The notes: generated from the letters alone by a model not told the origin. 64,000 nucleotides of DNA from Chrysaora quinquecirrha (GCA_014526335.1 JACTAT010000218.1:186001-250000); one strand, 5' to 3'. Shown: positions 1 through 11,778, counted from the first letter of the stretch. A program made the numbers and translations.

Positions 1-334
1 ATATCTTCTGCCTTCTAGAGCCTTCTGTTCTTCTTTTATGAATGAAATGAACAAAATTAACACTGAAATATGCTCAAAAATTGAGAGTCAAAAATAAACT
101 TATCCTTCCAGCCAGTCAAAGCCAACAGGGAATCCGGCGAGAAAAACAATAACTGAGTTGCAACAAAATCCAATGATCTTCTCTTGTCCAAATTCTAAAC
201 CCACACTGGCCACCAATATTACACTCCTGGAGTTTGCTAAGTCGTAGGTTAGGATGTAGAATGAGGACGAGACAATGTAAACAACTTTGTTTGCATTCAC
301 AAGACTTCAAGAACAAATCCTAAACTTAGAATAA
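1..334. other. No gene recognised
   Basis: AT-rich sequence at the window edge. Only short overlapping open frames without recognisable motifs occur, so I see nothing to annotate. It abuts the C-terminal side of the capsid-gene remnant to its right. Confidence 0.5.
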
Positions 335-1472
335 TTAACTACAAGCAATATAAGAACGTCCAAAAGTCCAATCTTCAAAATCCAACAACCAACAGATCGA
401 CTTAACGCTTTGCTCACGTTTTCTTGTAAAAGGCCTGGGCCCCAAGGGTCTGGGCCCTACATAGGCATCAAAGTAATCATCATAATCATAATTCAAACTT
501 AGTGGTGGGATAACTTCTTGATTTTCAACAGTTACTTCAATAGCAGAAACTGAAGCATGTTCAAACTCAAACAGATTTTCTTCATCGGCTCCATTGAATG
601 ATGAATTATCAACCAGCGCAAAAAACAGTCTGTTTGGAATCTTTCCGTTGAACACATTATCTTGAACCCAGCTAGTTGTTGCGGTATTGATCAAATAGCT
701 TGTCATGTGAGGTTGACGGACTGGGTAAATTGCATTAGTTTTCATAAGCATTCTTTCAATTCCTTTCAATACATCATCTTAAATATGTATGTGACGAAGC
801 ACCAGTTTCACTTCGGAAATGTACAGACCTGAGGTGTTTCCAGTTTTCCTTATCAAACAAAACAAAACACATCACTGTTTGGACTCAATCGCCATTGAAG
901 ACGAACACCAGGCAGCAAGTATGTGCTTTGATTGCAAATGTTAACATGAGGTTTTGTCAACACTTTAACTTTTTCACTATCATCAAATGGTGCAGATCTC
1001 GCATTTAAACCCAGATTTTTTTATGATGATGTGGTTGTTGGAAAGCCAACATTTTCTTTACCAATCGTATCACAGACCCAGTTTGTCATTTCAAATAGTT
1101 TTTAGCTCTGGTTTCATCAAACATTAGAATTGTTTCCAAGTAAGATTGATAGGCATACAGTCCATTTGCTTCTCTGATGGGAGTGTCATTCAAAACCAAC
1201 TCTATCTGCTTACACATGGATTGACCAATATTATTTATTACTCCAGCGAATTCTGTGGTGGTTTTTCCAATATCACTTCCACCAACTCTTTGAATGGCCA
1301 GAGTCCAGACGAAATAAGAATGATTCAAGTCAATCATATGATCAGGCTGAGCAGGAATGTCAAACACAACAGTTTGTTTTAAGGCATTGAGAGCAGCAGT
1401 TTGCGGAAAATATTCAACATCTTTAAAATACTTGACATCGTTTTTAATTACTGGTGAGCAGAATAAATTCAA
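335..1472 (-). pseudogene. Polinton/adintovirus-like major capsid protein remnant
   Basis: Two minus-strand open blocks (1472-1086 and 769-335) read as consecutive parts of one double-jelly-roll major capsid protein. The first block has the family's N-terminal hallmarks: a run of the type INNIGQS, then a short LNDTPI stretch and the YAYQSYLETIL motif. The second contains YPVRQPHMTSYLIN and an IPNRLFFALVD segment that I associate with the middle of the same protein. The 769-1086 gap lacks one open frame, so the gene is broken by frameshift or deletion. It lies downstream of a basic core-protein remnant and a penton-like remnant in the same orientation, the capsid-module order expected for Polinton (Maverick)/adintovirus elements. 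Family assignment is from remembered motifs; decay is seen directly. Confidence 0.75.
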
Positions 1473-1509
1473 ACTTTCACTAGGACATTCAGCATATTCG
1501 GCTTTATAC

Positions 1510-1990
1510 TCATTGTTGCAATTTCTTCTTCAACAGTTTCTTCAACAAAGTTTTTCTCAAATCAGGTTGCTTAGCTCTTCTTTTCTTCAACGACTGCTTA
1601 GGTATGAATATCCCTCTCATGGTGCTTTCTTTTATAGATCTTTTAGGATCAACTCTTGATTTCTTACCAGCAGACGATTTCTTACCAGCAGACAATTTCT
1701 TACCAGCAGTCGATTTCTTACCAGCAGATGATTTCTTGACAGATTTCTTCAATTTCTTCAGTAGCCTTCCTTTTAATTCCTCTTATAGAAGATTTGGCAG
1801 TATCTTTTGCAACTTCTCCAACATTCTCACCAGCTTATATCCGATCGACTGCCTTCTCTCCTTCTTCTTCTAAAACAGGTTTCAAAATTTTCTCGGCAGC
1901 TTTTACACCTTGCTTCTTTAAAGTTTGCATTGCAGCTTTAACAGCTCTTTTAAAAATAGATCACACTTTCCTAAAAATACTACCTACTCG
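1510..1990 (-). pseudogene. Basic core (adenovirus pX/mu-like) protein of Polinton-like element
   Basis: The 3' part (1752-1510) encodes a very lysine-rich tail with five near-identical AGKKS-type repeats followed by an RRAKQPDLRK segment, typical of a DNA-condensing virion core protein. Upstream sequence in the same strand encodes a helical basic stretch with a VKAAMQTLKKQGVKAAEKIL segment and an AGENVGEVAKD segment. These resemble the small adenovirus pX-like proteins of adintoviruses and Polintons. At least two in-frame stops interrupt it, so it is not functional. It lies between the penton-like and major-capsid remnants, which supports the call. The virion role is known for relatives only. 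Confidence 0.55.
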
Positions 1991-1999
1991 TCTTGCTGG

Positions 2000-2450
2000 T
2001 AGGTGTAAAAATACAGAGTTGATTTGTAAATTGGGAAATCATACATTTTTCCTTCTAATGTGTAGCAAGAATATTGTCTTTGTTTTGAAGAATTGTACCT
2101 CTTTTCCCATCTTGATGTAGACTTTTATAGTAAATTCGTTGATATCGTTGTACAACAATGGATAATAGAACAAATTTTCAATTCCATAAAATTTATAACG
2201 TGTTTGTTAATTTCCACGGAATGAAACGTAGCAGCAGTGTGCTAATTTTTCCAACTACTCGATAGTCTAACAGCGAGGAATATATAAACATATTCTTCCC
2301 TTCTGCATTGACTTGGAAATGTTCATCACCCACCACATGAGTCGTTCTTTCAATTGTGTTGAATACATAATCTGTTAATGGTTTGTCTAGACAAGTTCCA
2401 GTAAATGGGCATTGTGTCCATCTCACTTCTCTGTAACAAACATTATTCAT
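2000..2450 (-). pseudogene. Penton-like minor capsid protein remnant, C-terminal part
   Basis: The open block 2450-2193 contains the segment NMFIYSSLLDYRVVGKIST. This matches the FVYCDIV-x-VVGDT-type motif near the C-terminus of a protein that regularly precedes the pX-like gene in Polinton-like elements of aquatic invertebrates. Reading continues with a frame change to about 2000, where a VQFFKTK-type strand resembles the family's terminal beta-strand. The N-terminal half is missing; the PIF/Harbinger element begins a few hundred bases to the right. I infer a single-jelly-roll penton role from gene order and remembered motifs; alignment would be needed to be firm. Confidence 0.5.
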
Positions 2451-2897
2451 GTTATTATTATATTCTTTTGTAGCTTAAACGAAACCAAACAATTTACACA
2501 AATCTTAACCCAATGCAACTCTTTTAACATACTTTGGAAAGGTTATCTTGATTTTTTAATCTACAATTGAAAACTTTGGCAGGCCTTTGTAAGGCAAACC
2601 TAAGGGGCGATGCACACGAGCACTGAAATTTTCTTAAAACAGCAGGCAACATTCCTCTAAATTCTAAATTCCTCAGTTTCCGTCTTACTTTTTTGCTGTA
2701 CTTTTTTTCAACAGCTGTCAATAAATGTAATCCATGTTGACTGTTTCGCTAACAAGTGTTGGTTTGATGTGTTCCATTTTTGCTCTGCATTTTCTGATAA
2801 GTTGTGAAGCAACCTCTAAAACGATCATATCCATTTTATTGTTCTTTGTTACTTTTATTCATTCGGTTATTTGTAAATCAAAACAAGAAAGTACAGA

Positions 2898-3893
2898 ATG
2901 GCTGGCTTCAGACAATTTGTGAACAAATACTGCTTGAAAATGAAGAGTCTGCTTCACAGAATACAGAATACTATGAAGATTCGCAGGATCTTCATTTGCT
3001 TGAGTCAGAATCATGGTAGAACAAGCACTCCATTACCAAATATTTATGCACCTCCACCACCTCGTTTTCCTGCAACACATGTCTTTCAAACCTCTTTTAT
3101 CAGGACAATCACGAGACCAACACCAACACAGAGAGAAAATTCTTTTCAGCTGTCGTTTCTTGAGCGCCAATACACTGCTGGCCAGATTATTCAACCTCAG
3201 TTACAAGAAAACCGGTTCCAGGCAGCAGCTGTGACAAAAAACTCACAAAAAGGGAGGAATACATGGAGTAAGGAGCAGACAGACGCACTTGTTAATGCAT
3301 GGAAGGAGGCATTTGTGGAACTTGAAAGTCACAAGAATCCAACTGCGTGGAAAAGAATTCTGCAAAGGGTAAACTCAAAAGTGATGGAAAAACACTTGAA
3401 CAGATAAAGATAAAGCTGAGTAATCTAAAAGATAGGTACAAAGAGGCGAAGGAGAAAAATAAGAGAAGCGGAGAAGCAAGAAACACTTCAAAATATTACG
3501 AACATTTTGACGAAGTTCTGGGAACAAGAAGTTTAGTCGAGCTTGGGGAAGTGCAGGAGACAATACCGACTTTAGAGGGAAAAGAAGGAGAACATGGGGG
3601 TGATAGTGTTGGACCGGCTGAAGAAACAAGAAACAACAAAGAAGAGCTTGCCCAGCCAAGAAGAACAAAGAAAAGAAAACCTTCAAAGGCTACTGCAGAA
3701 AATCAGCTTGTAGACTGCTTAACAAAGATGCAACAACAACAGCAAAAACAATGAATAAATTTTGGAAGGAATGAAGGAGATAGAGGAAAGCAGCTGTAGA
3801 CACACCAGTGAAACACTTTTGAAAGTTGCTCAAATTTTGGGAAACAACAAAAGAAAGAGGGATGAGGAACTTGATGATGAAAGTGAAGAATGA
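2898..3893 (+). pseudogene. Myb/SANT-like DNA-binding protein of a PIF/Harbinger element
   Basis: A first block (2898-3407) ends with TWSKEQTDALVNAWKEAF, the start of a trihelix or Myb/SANT-like domain. A second block in another frame (from about 3360) continues it with KIKLSNLKDRYKEAKEKN and the SGEARNTSKYYEHFDEVLG segment typical of Harbinger accessory proteins. A third frame ends with an ETLLKVAQILGNNKRKR tail at 3893. The gene is therefore broken by at least two frameshifts. In PIF/Harbinger transposons this protein partners the transposase for nuclear import and terminal binding. Here it points toward the minus-strand transposase at 5218-6560, the usual convergent two-gene layout. Confidence 0.75.
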
Positions 3894-5217
3894 TAAATCT
3901 ATTAAAGTCTATGTTGCTTAGAAAACCATTATACCCGTTCTTGTTCTTGTTCGGTTGTCTCAGTCTTTGGTATATTTTTACTATTTGCAACAAAGGTTGT
4001 AGATTTAATTTTTTCATTGAAATGTTCATAATGAGTTGAGGATTATTATTTTTATTTCTACTATTAATATTGTAATATAACTATAATGTTCGTGATGATG
4101 TTGATGACGTTCATGATGACTATGATGATTATGATTTTTCATTCCCCCAACTAACAACAACTTCGAGATTTTCGCTAACCAACTGTATACCAGTTTTGTT
4201 AAATCAGCGTGGTGAGGGGCTGTTCACTCTAGGCGTATGAGTTTTCCAGTTTTTAACAGAAACAAAATTATTTCCAATAGATTTTAGTTAGAGCCATGGG
4301 TTTTAGAGCAAGGATGTACAAGATTTTAAAGGAGTGGATCGCCCTCAAATCAGCGCACCAACCGGCGCACCCAAAGTTGAAAAGCTCACATGACTTAAAC
4401 ACAAGGTTGCAAGTTCCTGTGAGACGAGCAATGCATGGCCATGGGACATCAGAATCTGACTGTTTCTTATCGTGTACTGTGTTCTCTCAGCTACCTACTT
4501 TTTTTAGGGATATTAGCCCTGCCACATGTTATCATTTTCCTTCCTTTAATCCACAAATGTTTCTTATTTTAGTTTTTTATTGTTAACAAATTTCCTTCAT
4601 ACAAAATTAGACCCTAGATGAGAACGAACGGTACAGGAAATAGAAAGACAAATAATGTAACAAAACAGCACAGCAAACTTATTATGGATACGCTAATTTC
4701 TTTAAACCAGTAGGGCGTTTTCACCGTACAATACCTTAACAATATAACAGAACATACTGTGTTCCTTTTCATAAAAATGTGGTCATGATCATAATCAACT
4801 TACAACAGCACAGCACAGTGATAGTAATAATGATCATATCAATGAATTCAATTACACTACACTCATTTTTTTGTAAAACACCTGTAATTAGAAACTATTT
4901 TCTACTTGAACAAAATTGTTCTTATGGATAACAACGGTATATATGGGTCAATATGGGTATATATTTGGGTATATAATAAAGGCTCTTTAACTTTAATTTA
5001 GAGACCTAAGTCTCCCACAAAAAGATGAGTGTGTTTGTGTAACATTACAAAGCGCGGTCAACAATAACAAAACTAATCTAGAGTAAAGAATAATGTTCTA
5101 AGGTGAAGTCTGGGCCAAGCTATAGTTGCTCTCTTCATTCTTTATATACCTAAGAAGAAGGTTCCTGATTTCTTCTCCCGATCCACATGTATTTCTGGTA
5201 CGATTTTCCACTGGATC
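3894..5217. other. Spacer between the two Harbinger genes
   Basis: No coding sequence recognised. It contains a short GATGATGTTGATGACG-like low-complexity run near 4090-4135 and an ATATGGGTATATATTTGGGT repeat near 4940-4980. A 96-codon open frame at 4296-4586 shows no motif and is probably chance. Confidence 0.45.
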
Positions 5218-6560
5218 TTAATGGTAAGGGTCAATTACTTCTTCAACAGACTCCTTACGTTGCTGGCAAATGTTAAGTAAAACACAACATGCCATAACTA
5301 CATCTGCAGCATAAGACGGCTCCAGGCTCAGTTTTCCAAGCAGAATCCTCCATCGTCCTTTTAAAACCCCAAATGCTCTCTCTATGGATACCCTGGCTTG
5401 TGATAGAGCCAAATTGAAAACTCGATGGTCTTGAGTCATTTCTGCACAGTAACTAAAAGGCCTTATCAACCAATCGGTAAGTGGGTAGGCCGCATCACCA
5501 ACAAGGAAAGGTTTCAAACGTTTGGTTGCATTCAGCTGGAAAACTGGCGCTTGCATGATCTCTCCATCATTAGCTGCGTGATAAATCCAAGGATAACCTT
5601 CAGATATACTGAGGAACCTCAACTTTCCATCGCAGATACCTTGACAGCAAATACTATAACGCTGCCTTCAATCAAAAAGTCAACAGTGCTATTTTCTGGG
5701 GCTATGATTTCAATGTGAGTCCCATCAATTGCCCCAAAAACATTGGGAAGAGGAGACAAGTTTTCGAAAGACTTGATTGAATTTAAACATTGTTCTTGTG
5801 ACTGAGGCCAGATTACAAAGTTATTTCTAATAGAAACCAAAGCACCAATAAAATCCTTAGTGATTTACCCAACAATGGAAGGAGATATCCCAAAAGTCTG
5901 ACCAACCGATCTGTATGACTCACCATTTGCGAGCCACCAAATCGCAACAACAACCCTTTTTGGTACAGGAATAGTTTCTCTCATACTAGACTGCTCCTTC
6001 ACCATGAAAGTATCAACAAGACTGCAAATATAATCAAAAGTATCTCAGCTCATCCTATAATGCACCAGCCAATAATTTGGATCAAGATCTTTGCTTAAGT
6101 TTAAATCAGCGTTTTAATATACATCGAGCTCGTTGTACTATCTGTGAAACACCCAAGCCCCTCTACTTGGATATGCATTTTCAAAAAACCGAATCGCCAC
6201 TTGCTGCATCTCAAGACTTCTGATTGCCATAAATGTTGACACAAAGGACATAATTCTCTGCAAAGTACACTGTCGATTTTGTTCCATCAAATAAACACAG
6301 ATAAGCAAAAACATGAAGAATTCTTCGTCATTTTGATTTGTTTTCATGTAATCGTGAACAGTAATGAGAGAATGAATGAAAAAATCTAGCTTGGTTAGTG
6401 TCTGATGCAAGGCGGTTGATAATCTTGTAGTGACAGATGACATGAAAAAAAAAACAATGGACTTGTGAAAATCAAGGACCTTAGAGAGCTCCTCAATTTT
6501 ATTAGTCAGCACTTTTCCTCCATTTCCTCCACCAACAGAGTTGCTTTCCAATAGATAACA
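5218..6560 (-). pseudogene. PIF/Harbinger transposase (DDE_Tnp_4 type)
   Basis: Minus-strand reading from about 6560 to 5218. The N-terminal part ends with an AYPSRGAWVFHR segment equivalent to the RRRWWVRP-like start of Harbinger transposases. It is followed by a helix-turn-helix (WWLANGESYRSVGQTFGISP). Next come the catalytic blocks: GAIDGTHIEI (first Asp), GDAAYPL (second Asp) and RVSIERAFGVLKGRWRIL with the catalytic Glu. In-frame stops lie at the start of the core (about 6040-6145 and near 5867), and a frame change falls near 5620, so it is dead. Motif order and spacing are those of the family. The Myb/SANT partner is 1.3 kb downstream in convergent orientation. Confidence 0.9.
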
Positions 6561-6567
6561 TTCTTTA

Positions 6568-6812
6568 TTTATAGATTTATGTTCATTTAGATGAACATCA
6601 TCCTTTATTCTGCTCAAACAGTTGATCTTTCCTCTGGTTAACGGATGGCCTTCTGCCTTCTTCTTTTATACAATCACATACATAGCCTGATGAGGTTGTA
6701 TGCTATCAGAAGTCTTGTATTCAAATTATTTCAACATTGAGCCATTTGGTAAAGTGTGATTCATTTGATCTTCCAAGCTGAGGAAATGAGCCAAAGGTCT
6801 TGCAAATTTTAT
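6568..6812 (-). repeat. Dispersed repeat copy shared with 41412-41690
   Basis: About 245 bp that aligns along its length with 41412-41690 in the same orientation, starting at the shared TTTATAGAT on the left. In the other copy the minus strand reads as an open frame containing SDSIPPHQSMNLIVYMKK; here the same frame has several stops. The other copy sits beside penton-like sequence, so this is probably a piece of a Polinton-like element cut off from 2450 by the Harbinger element. Confidence 0.5.
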
Positions 6813-8384
6813 GAGAAGTGAATGAAAACACAAGTCAGCATATGGCTAGGCCCGAGCTAGGCCTAAATTGTAATCACCATACACTTTGAACCTGTACATT
6901 TTGTTCACATTCGATTGTATCTTTTTACTTAAATTTGGTAAAGAAAGCTTTATCAAGACGAAAGGAGCATTTAAACAAACTATCTATGACTTTGGGCGGC
7001 CACCGACCTGTCTAGAGAAGTTCCGTGAAAAGAGGTTCCGCAATTTTGATTTTCACCTTATGGCAAAATCAATAACGCGGAATTCGATCTCGCGGAACTT
7101 CCCTAATTTGAAGTCAAATAGAGTTGTCTTCACAAAGACTTGTTTTATGATTACTGTTCATCATCCCTTGTCTAACATCGCCTGCAAGTACACACAATGA
7201 AAACACAAGTCATTCTAATTTCGGCGTTCCGCGTTATTGACCTGGCCCTTCTTTCAATACCCTTCCAAATAAATTCGCTCTCTTATAAAGCTTCATTCTT
7301 AAAGCCCTTATGCAAATACTCTATTCAAATTCCTACTAACTCAATAACTGATAGCAAAGACATTGGAACTTTTTCGCTATCAAAAGGAAATTTATCAAAT
7401 ATTTTATTTTGTCCTTATCTGTTGGCTTAAAATTTGCAAATACACTAGGCCATTTTTATGTCCGAAGGACATATTAAGAGGGTGTCGTGGAACGCATGTA
7501 CGCATAGATAGGTAGGCATATAGACGCTTTTTCGCGTAACAAAAGATAAACCACAAATGATAGGAATTAAACTTTGAAATCGCCGTTAAGTGTTGTTGTT
7601 AGTGGGCATAATTAGCGAAATGCAATTGCTTGCCAAAAACATCAATTAATATCAACTGTTATTGTAGCGCAGTGGAATAATGCGCTTGTTTCTTATGCTA
7701 AGGGTTGCGAGGTCGATACAGGAAACTAAAAATTTGACACCAAGATTTTCTCGCAAAAAAGCCGGCTCGGTCGGTCTTCAAAAAAAAGTTTGACTACAAT
7801 ATTGCAAAATGTTGCTCAAATCTAGTTTGATTTTATTTTTTATTTTAAATATCTTCATACAATTTTTGATTGGGTTGTTATTCTCAGAGGTTTCTAGAAG
7901 TCCTATTACATGTAAGATACTTTCGTGTGAAAAGAAGAGGAGATTGTGGCGCAGTAGAAATTGTTGCCAAGTTAGACAGAAGAAATTTTTTCAAAACAGT
8001 TTGCGGCTTCAAAAATCATCTGAAAATAAATGGTTCAAAGTTGGCAATCAATTCTTCAAAGTGCTATTAATTATCGAATATAGTCATCTGCATAGTATGC
8101 GAATTCTTATGATAGCTTTTGGAGATTCTAGAATTAAATTCATCATTTGTAGCGAAGATTACAGGTTTCGTGCACTGAAGGGAGTTATTTGTTACACAGT
8201 TTAACCTATGAGCTCAAATTTATTAGTTATCGTTATCGTTATATTATATTATACGTTACTACAGGTTTTCTATTTTCGATTCAAAGTTTTGGGATTCTTC
8301 CAGGAAATATTCATCTGATCACATTGTCAACAATCGCATCATCATCGTAATGGATCATTATCATCATCACCATCATCATCACAA
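6813..8384. other. Non-coding stretch with one tRNA-like segment
   Basis: Short open frames without motifs. Near 7015-7105 a GGTTCCGCAATTTT / GCGGAATTCGATCTCGCGGAA pair forms an imperfect inverted repeat, perhaps a MITE trace. The only other notable feature is the tRNA-like segment at 7655-7730. Confidence 0.4.
7655..7730 (+). other. tRNA-like/SINE-head candidate
   Basis: The sequence has a box-A-like TAGCGCAGTGG and, about 45 bases later, a box-B-like GAGGTCGATACAGG. These are the internal Pol III promoter elements of tRNA genes. A clean cloverleaf is not obvious and the downstream sequence is AT-rich, so a degenerate tRNA-derived SINE is more likely than a working tRNA gene. Confidence 0.35.
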
Positions 8385-8399
8385 TCACCAATCATTGTC

Positions 8400-8549
8400 T
8401 TCAACATGATGAAGACGGTGATCATCATTTTCGTCTTCAACGTGATCATCATCATCGTTGTCGTCGTCGTCGAGCATCATAATCATCATCATGATCGTCT
8501 CTAGCATGATCATTATGGTCATTATCATCCTCTTCAAAGTCATCATCAC

Positions 8550-8597
<48 letters not shown>

Positions 8598-8705
8598 TAT
8601 CATCATCATCACCAACATAATCATCATTCTCATCATCGTTGTCTTCTTCTTCGTCATCTTCGTCATTATTAACATTATCTTCATCATTATTATCATAATC
8701 ATCAG
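8400..8705. repeat. ATC/ATG trinucleotide microsatellite
   Basis: Roughly 300 bp of (ATC)n with TCG/ATT variants. The methionine- and isoleucine-rich open frames across it are by-products of the repeat. Confidence 0.95.
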
Positions 8706-8732
8706 CGTCCTTCGGACATTGCTACAGCGTTG

Positions 8733-9128
8733 CTATTTTTTACTATTTTCTTCAAAATATTTCTTCATTGCAGAGTGAAGTTCTCTCGAACGTTCTCCAC
8801 CTCCTTCTAATTGCTGACATAAAGTCTTCATTTGATTACTTTCTCTCTGATTATCAAAAATTACTTGATAATCAGCATTAGTAGCAATGTCACGAGCTAA
8901 ACGACCTTGCGGAAATGGTGATTGCCATAATACACAAGCAGAAATCGATTTATGATGAGAAGCTTTTGTAAACAACGCAGCTACTTCTTTATTATCCTTT
9001 ATCTCGCTCATTAAATCGTCCATGATAACAATACAATTCACAGCTTTATTAAGTTTATCTCTATTACTAAACTCCTTAATATGTAAATGAGTTGCCCCAT
9101 TGTTGTGGCCCATTGTTCGATTGTGCAC
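8733..9128 (-). pseudogene. FtsK/HerA-type packaging ATPase fragment (Polinton-like)
   Basis: Minus-strand block of up to 131 codons. It contains CIVIMDDLMSEI, a Walker B motif followed by the DDLM signature of A32-like genome-packaging ATPases. Next come LFTKASHHKSISACVLWQS and the ATNADYQVIFDNQRESNQM segment, matching the family's second half. The Walker A half is absent upstream, so this is a C-terminal fragment. Polintons and adintoviruses encode this ATPase together with the capsid genes whose remnants lie at 0.3-2.5 kb in the same orientation. The stretch may therefore be part of one older element split by the Harbinger element. Confidence 0.75.
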
Positions 9129-10268
9129 GAAAGGCTCCAGTCCTGGGGCACCTGGAAATGCGATTCCTTTTTTGATCGACGCCCTTTCTGCCCGGGCAGT
9201 GCATGCGCTAATTTTCTAAATCTTTTGAGAAGCGAACGATAGTTAAAATATCGATTTTCTCTCGGCCTAAAAAGTTTCCTGTTTAATGGCGGCCATCTAT
9301 TATGTTCCTTTCACTACACGTACATTGAATCTTTTGCGTGCAGCTCTCAGGGGTTTATTCAATGAATTGTGGCCTTAAAGCGTGGATTCCATACAAAATC
9401 TTAACTGTCGTAAGACTATGGTAAGACTATCGCACACTCGAGAGAATTTCTTTTTGTACGATTATCGGACGACCATGAATACAAATGTTGACATTTTGGT
9501 CGTAGCAGAGCCTTCACGATTACATTACTACGATTTAGTTGTGATGCAGTCTTTCTTACAAGATATTTTGAGATATCAAAATGAAACACGCTTTCCAGAC
9601 AATGGATACCTTTCCCAACGGTATATTTATTGGCAGCGTGCGATTGTGTCTTATCTCTCAACTTCACGCTCAAATACAATACTACATTACTGTTGTGAAC
9701 AAAAAAGGTTTTTCCCACTCCAGCGATGTAAGAGCTCTTTTATATCAACAAATGTCCCAAGACGAAATTAGAATTTTAAGAGTTAAGAATGAAGTTTCAA
9801 AGAACACGAGAGTTTCTGGTGATTTTTCAAAGATTTTCTGCCACTTAATAGATGATTCCAGGTGAATTGGACATTTCTGGGTGGTTTTGGGTGCTTTTCG
9901 TCAAGTTATGGTTCGTTTTGAGTGCTTTTGGCTGGTTTTGTGCGATTTTTGGTTGTTTCGCGTTTTTGGTAAGTACCTTTTCACGTTTTCAGGGGTCAAA
10001 GGACGTTACTCAAAGGACACTAGGAGACTGTTATTCATTTGGAATTTTACTTATATTCTTTTCGTTTTCAAGAAGAGTTGTTGCTTTGATTGTTTCCATA
10101 AATCGCCACGTTATACTTTGTGTTTTACTGTTTGAATGCATATGAAACACTACTAAGAGGCCATAAATTTTTCGGGTTTCAAGTTGAATGTTCCTTTGAA
10201 AATTCAGAACACAAACACACAAAATGAACATCGTTCCCATATAGTGAGATATTTATTGCTCATGAAGT
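9129..10268. other. No gene recognised
   Basis: Open frames here (9382-9771 and others) show no motif. A T/G-rich run with repeated TGGTTTTGGGTGCTTTT-like words lies near 9875-9965. Confidence 0.4.
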
Positions 10269-10278
10269 ACATTTAAAC

Positions 10279-11007
10279 GCAGTGTCTATTTGACCGGCAG
10301 CCGGTCAGGCCTAAGTAAAAACTAAATGACCGGCAGTCTATTTTACGCATGCGCAAGAAATTGCGGCCAAAACTCGAGAAGACTTGGCTTGGTTTTGTTT
10401 TCTAGAACCTTTTTGGTTGCCGACTTCTGAAAATTTCGATCTCTGAAAATGGCCTAGGTGGACGGCACTTAGAAATTTATCACGCGAGAGCCTATTCAAC
10501 GGGTCCGTTGGACTTCTACTTATTGTTCCCCGATTAAGATAGAACCAATCCAAATGTATTTTCCAAGACAAAACGATGATTTTAAGAAGCTATGAATTTT
10601 CTGAAACCTTTAGTTGCGGATTTCTGGAAATTTTCGATTCCTGAAAATGGCCTAGATAGTCAGACTATACACTTGCGTGGCTGCTCGCGTGCAAAATTTT
10701 TCCAAGTGTTGTCTGGCTAGGCCACTGCCCACCTATTCCCGTCTAGAAATTTCCTAATTAGAATCCAAAAAAGGCTAGGAATTTTCACTTCTTAATCACC
10801 AGAAGTCATCAAAGAAATTTCAGAAATAAACTTCATCAATCAAGTTGGATAAAGAAACTCAAGAGATCACAGCAAAGTCCCGCCATTCACAGATTTTTTC
10901 CGGCACCAGCCACAAAATGTGTATCTACATTCGCGCATGCATAATAAGACTGCCGGTCATTTAGTTTTCATTTAGGCTTGACCGGCTGCCGGTCAAATAG
11001 TCACTGC
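10279..11007. mobile_element. MITE with 77-bp TIRs, probable Mutator-like
   Basis: The ends are inverted repeats of about 77 bp (10279-10356 and about 10930-11007), beginning GCAGTG and containing the inner palindrome TTGACCGGCAGCCGGTCA. They are nearly identical after complementing. The flanks are ACATTTAAAC on the left and ACATTTAAAA on the right: a 10-bp target duplication with one mismatch, or 9 bp plus one base. The 729-bp interior has no coding capacity. A 9-10-bp duplication with long TIRs fits Mutator-like elements. Class assignment is inference; TIRs and duplication are seen directly. Confidence 0.85.
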
Positions 11008-11280
11008 ACATTTAAAATTAAAGTCTGCGATGAGATACGGATAGGATTTTCGAATTTACGCAGCAGTAATACTATACTAGTTTTACGTCTTAAGTTGACA
11101 CAAAAGTGTTTGGAATATTCTCAGTAGATCTTTTATATCTATTCCTTTTATGAATTCAATATTGCCTTCACCATATTTAGATTTCAACTTTTGAAAAAAC
11201 TCTGGTTGCTAAACTCCATAAAACCATAATATTTTTTTAATAATTTTCCCTTTTTATCTGAAGTAACTTTCTTCCAATTT

Positions 11281-11694
11281 TCAAGTAATTTTTCGACCCA
11301 AAAACTTGCCAGTTACCAAAAGTCTAAATGGATATTGTATTATAGTATCTACTACTTGCGGCTTATGATCATAAATTGATTTCACTTTTGATCTATATTG
11401 ATCATATAAAACACTGCCAATATGATTCAAAGATGTTAAGATATCTTGTCTGGATTTTTCTTCTCTAGTCAATCCTATTGCTCTGCCTTCACCATATAAT
11501 TTTTTTAATTCATCATCGTCGTCGTATTTCGCCCACTTATATTCTCCTCTTTCATTTCGATAATCATCATCATCATCAGCATCTACTTTTTCAATTTCAT
11601 TTTCAGAATTTTCCGATTTAGATTCAGGCAAATAAACATCAAATTTTAGCTTTCTCTTCATTGTTTTAACAAATACAACAACTATTAAAAACAC
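11281..11694 (-). CDS. Small acidic protein, unknown
   Basis: An open frame of up to 137 codons; a likely ATG begins the MKRKLKFDVYL segment. Residues about 30-60 are strongly acidic with a run of five Asp. The C-terminal part (SLNHIGSVLYDQYRSK to the end) is mixed and possibly helical. No known family is recognised. It follows the spliced gene at 11779-12515 in the same strand with an AT-rich gap of less than 100 bp, so the two may be neighbours in one compact cluster or exons of one gene. Confidence 0.4.
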   Translation of the reverse strand: MFLIVVVFVKTMKRKLKFDVYLPESKSENSENEIEKVDADDDDDYRNERGEYKWAKYDDDDELKKLYGEGRAIGLTREEKSRQDILTSLNHIGSVLYDQYRSKVKSIYDHKPQVVDTIIQYPFRLLVTGKFLGRKIT

Positions 11695-11778
11695 ATATAT
11701 ACAAATATATATATAAAAGTTATGAAAAATAAGAAAAATAATAAAATTAACTATTTTCTGCTAACACTACCCAACAAT

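Noticed and set aside
2590..2640. GGGGCGATGCACACGAGC as a possible Harbinger TIR
   Set aside because: No inverted partner was found near 6100-6600, so the ends of the Harbinger element remain undefined.
4296..4586. 96-codon ORF in the Harbinger spacer
   Set aside because: No motif, no conserved neighbour and no splice or promoter signal; likely chance.
8385..8778. Met/Ile-rich open frames on both strands
   Set aside because: Produced entirely by the ATC trinucleotide repeat.
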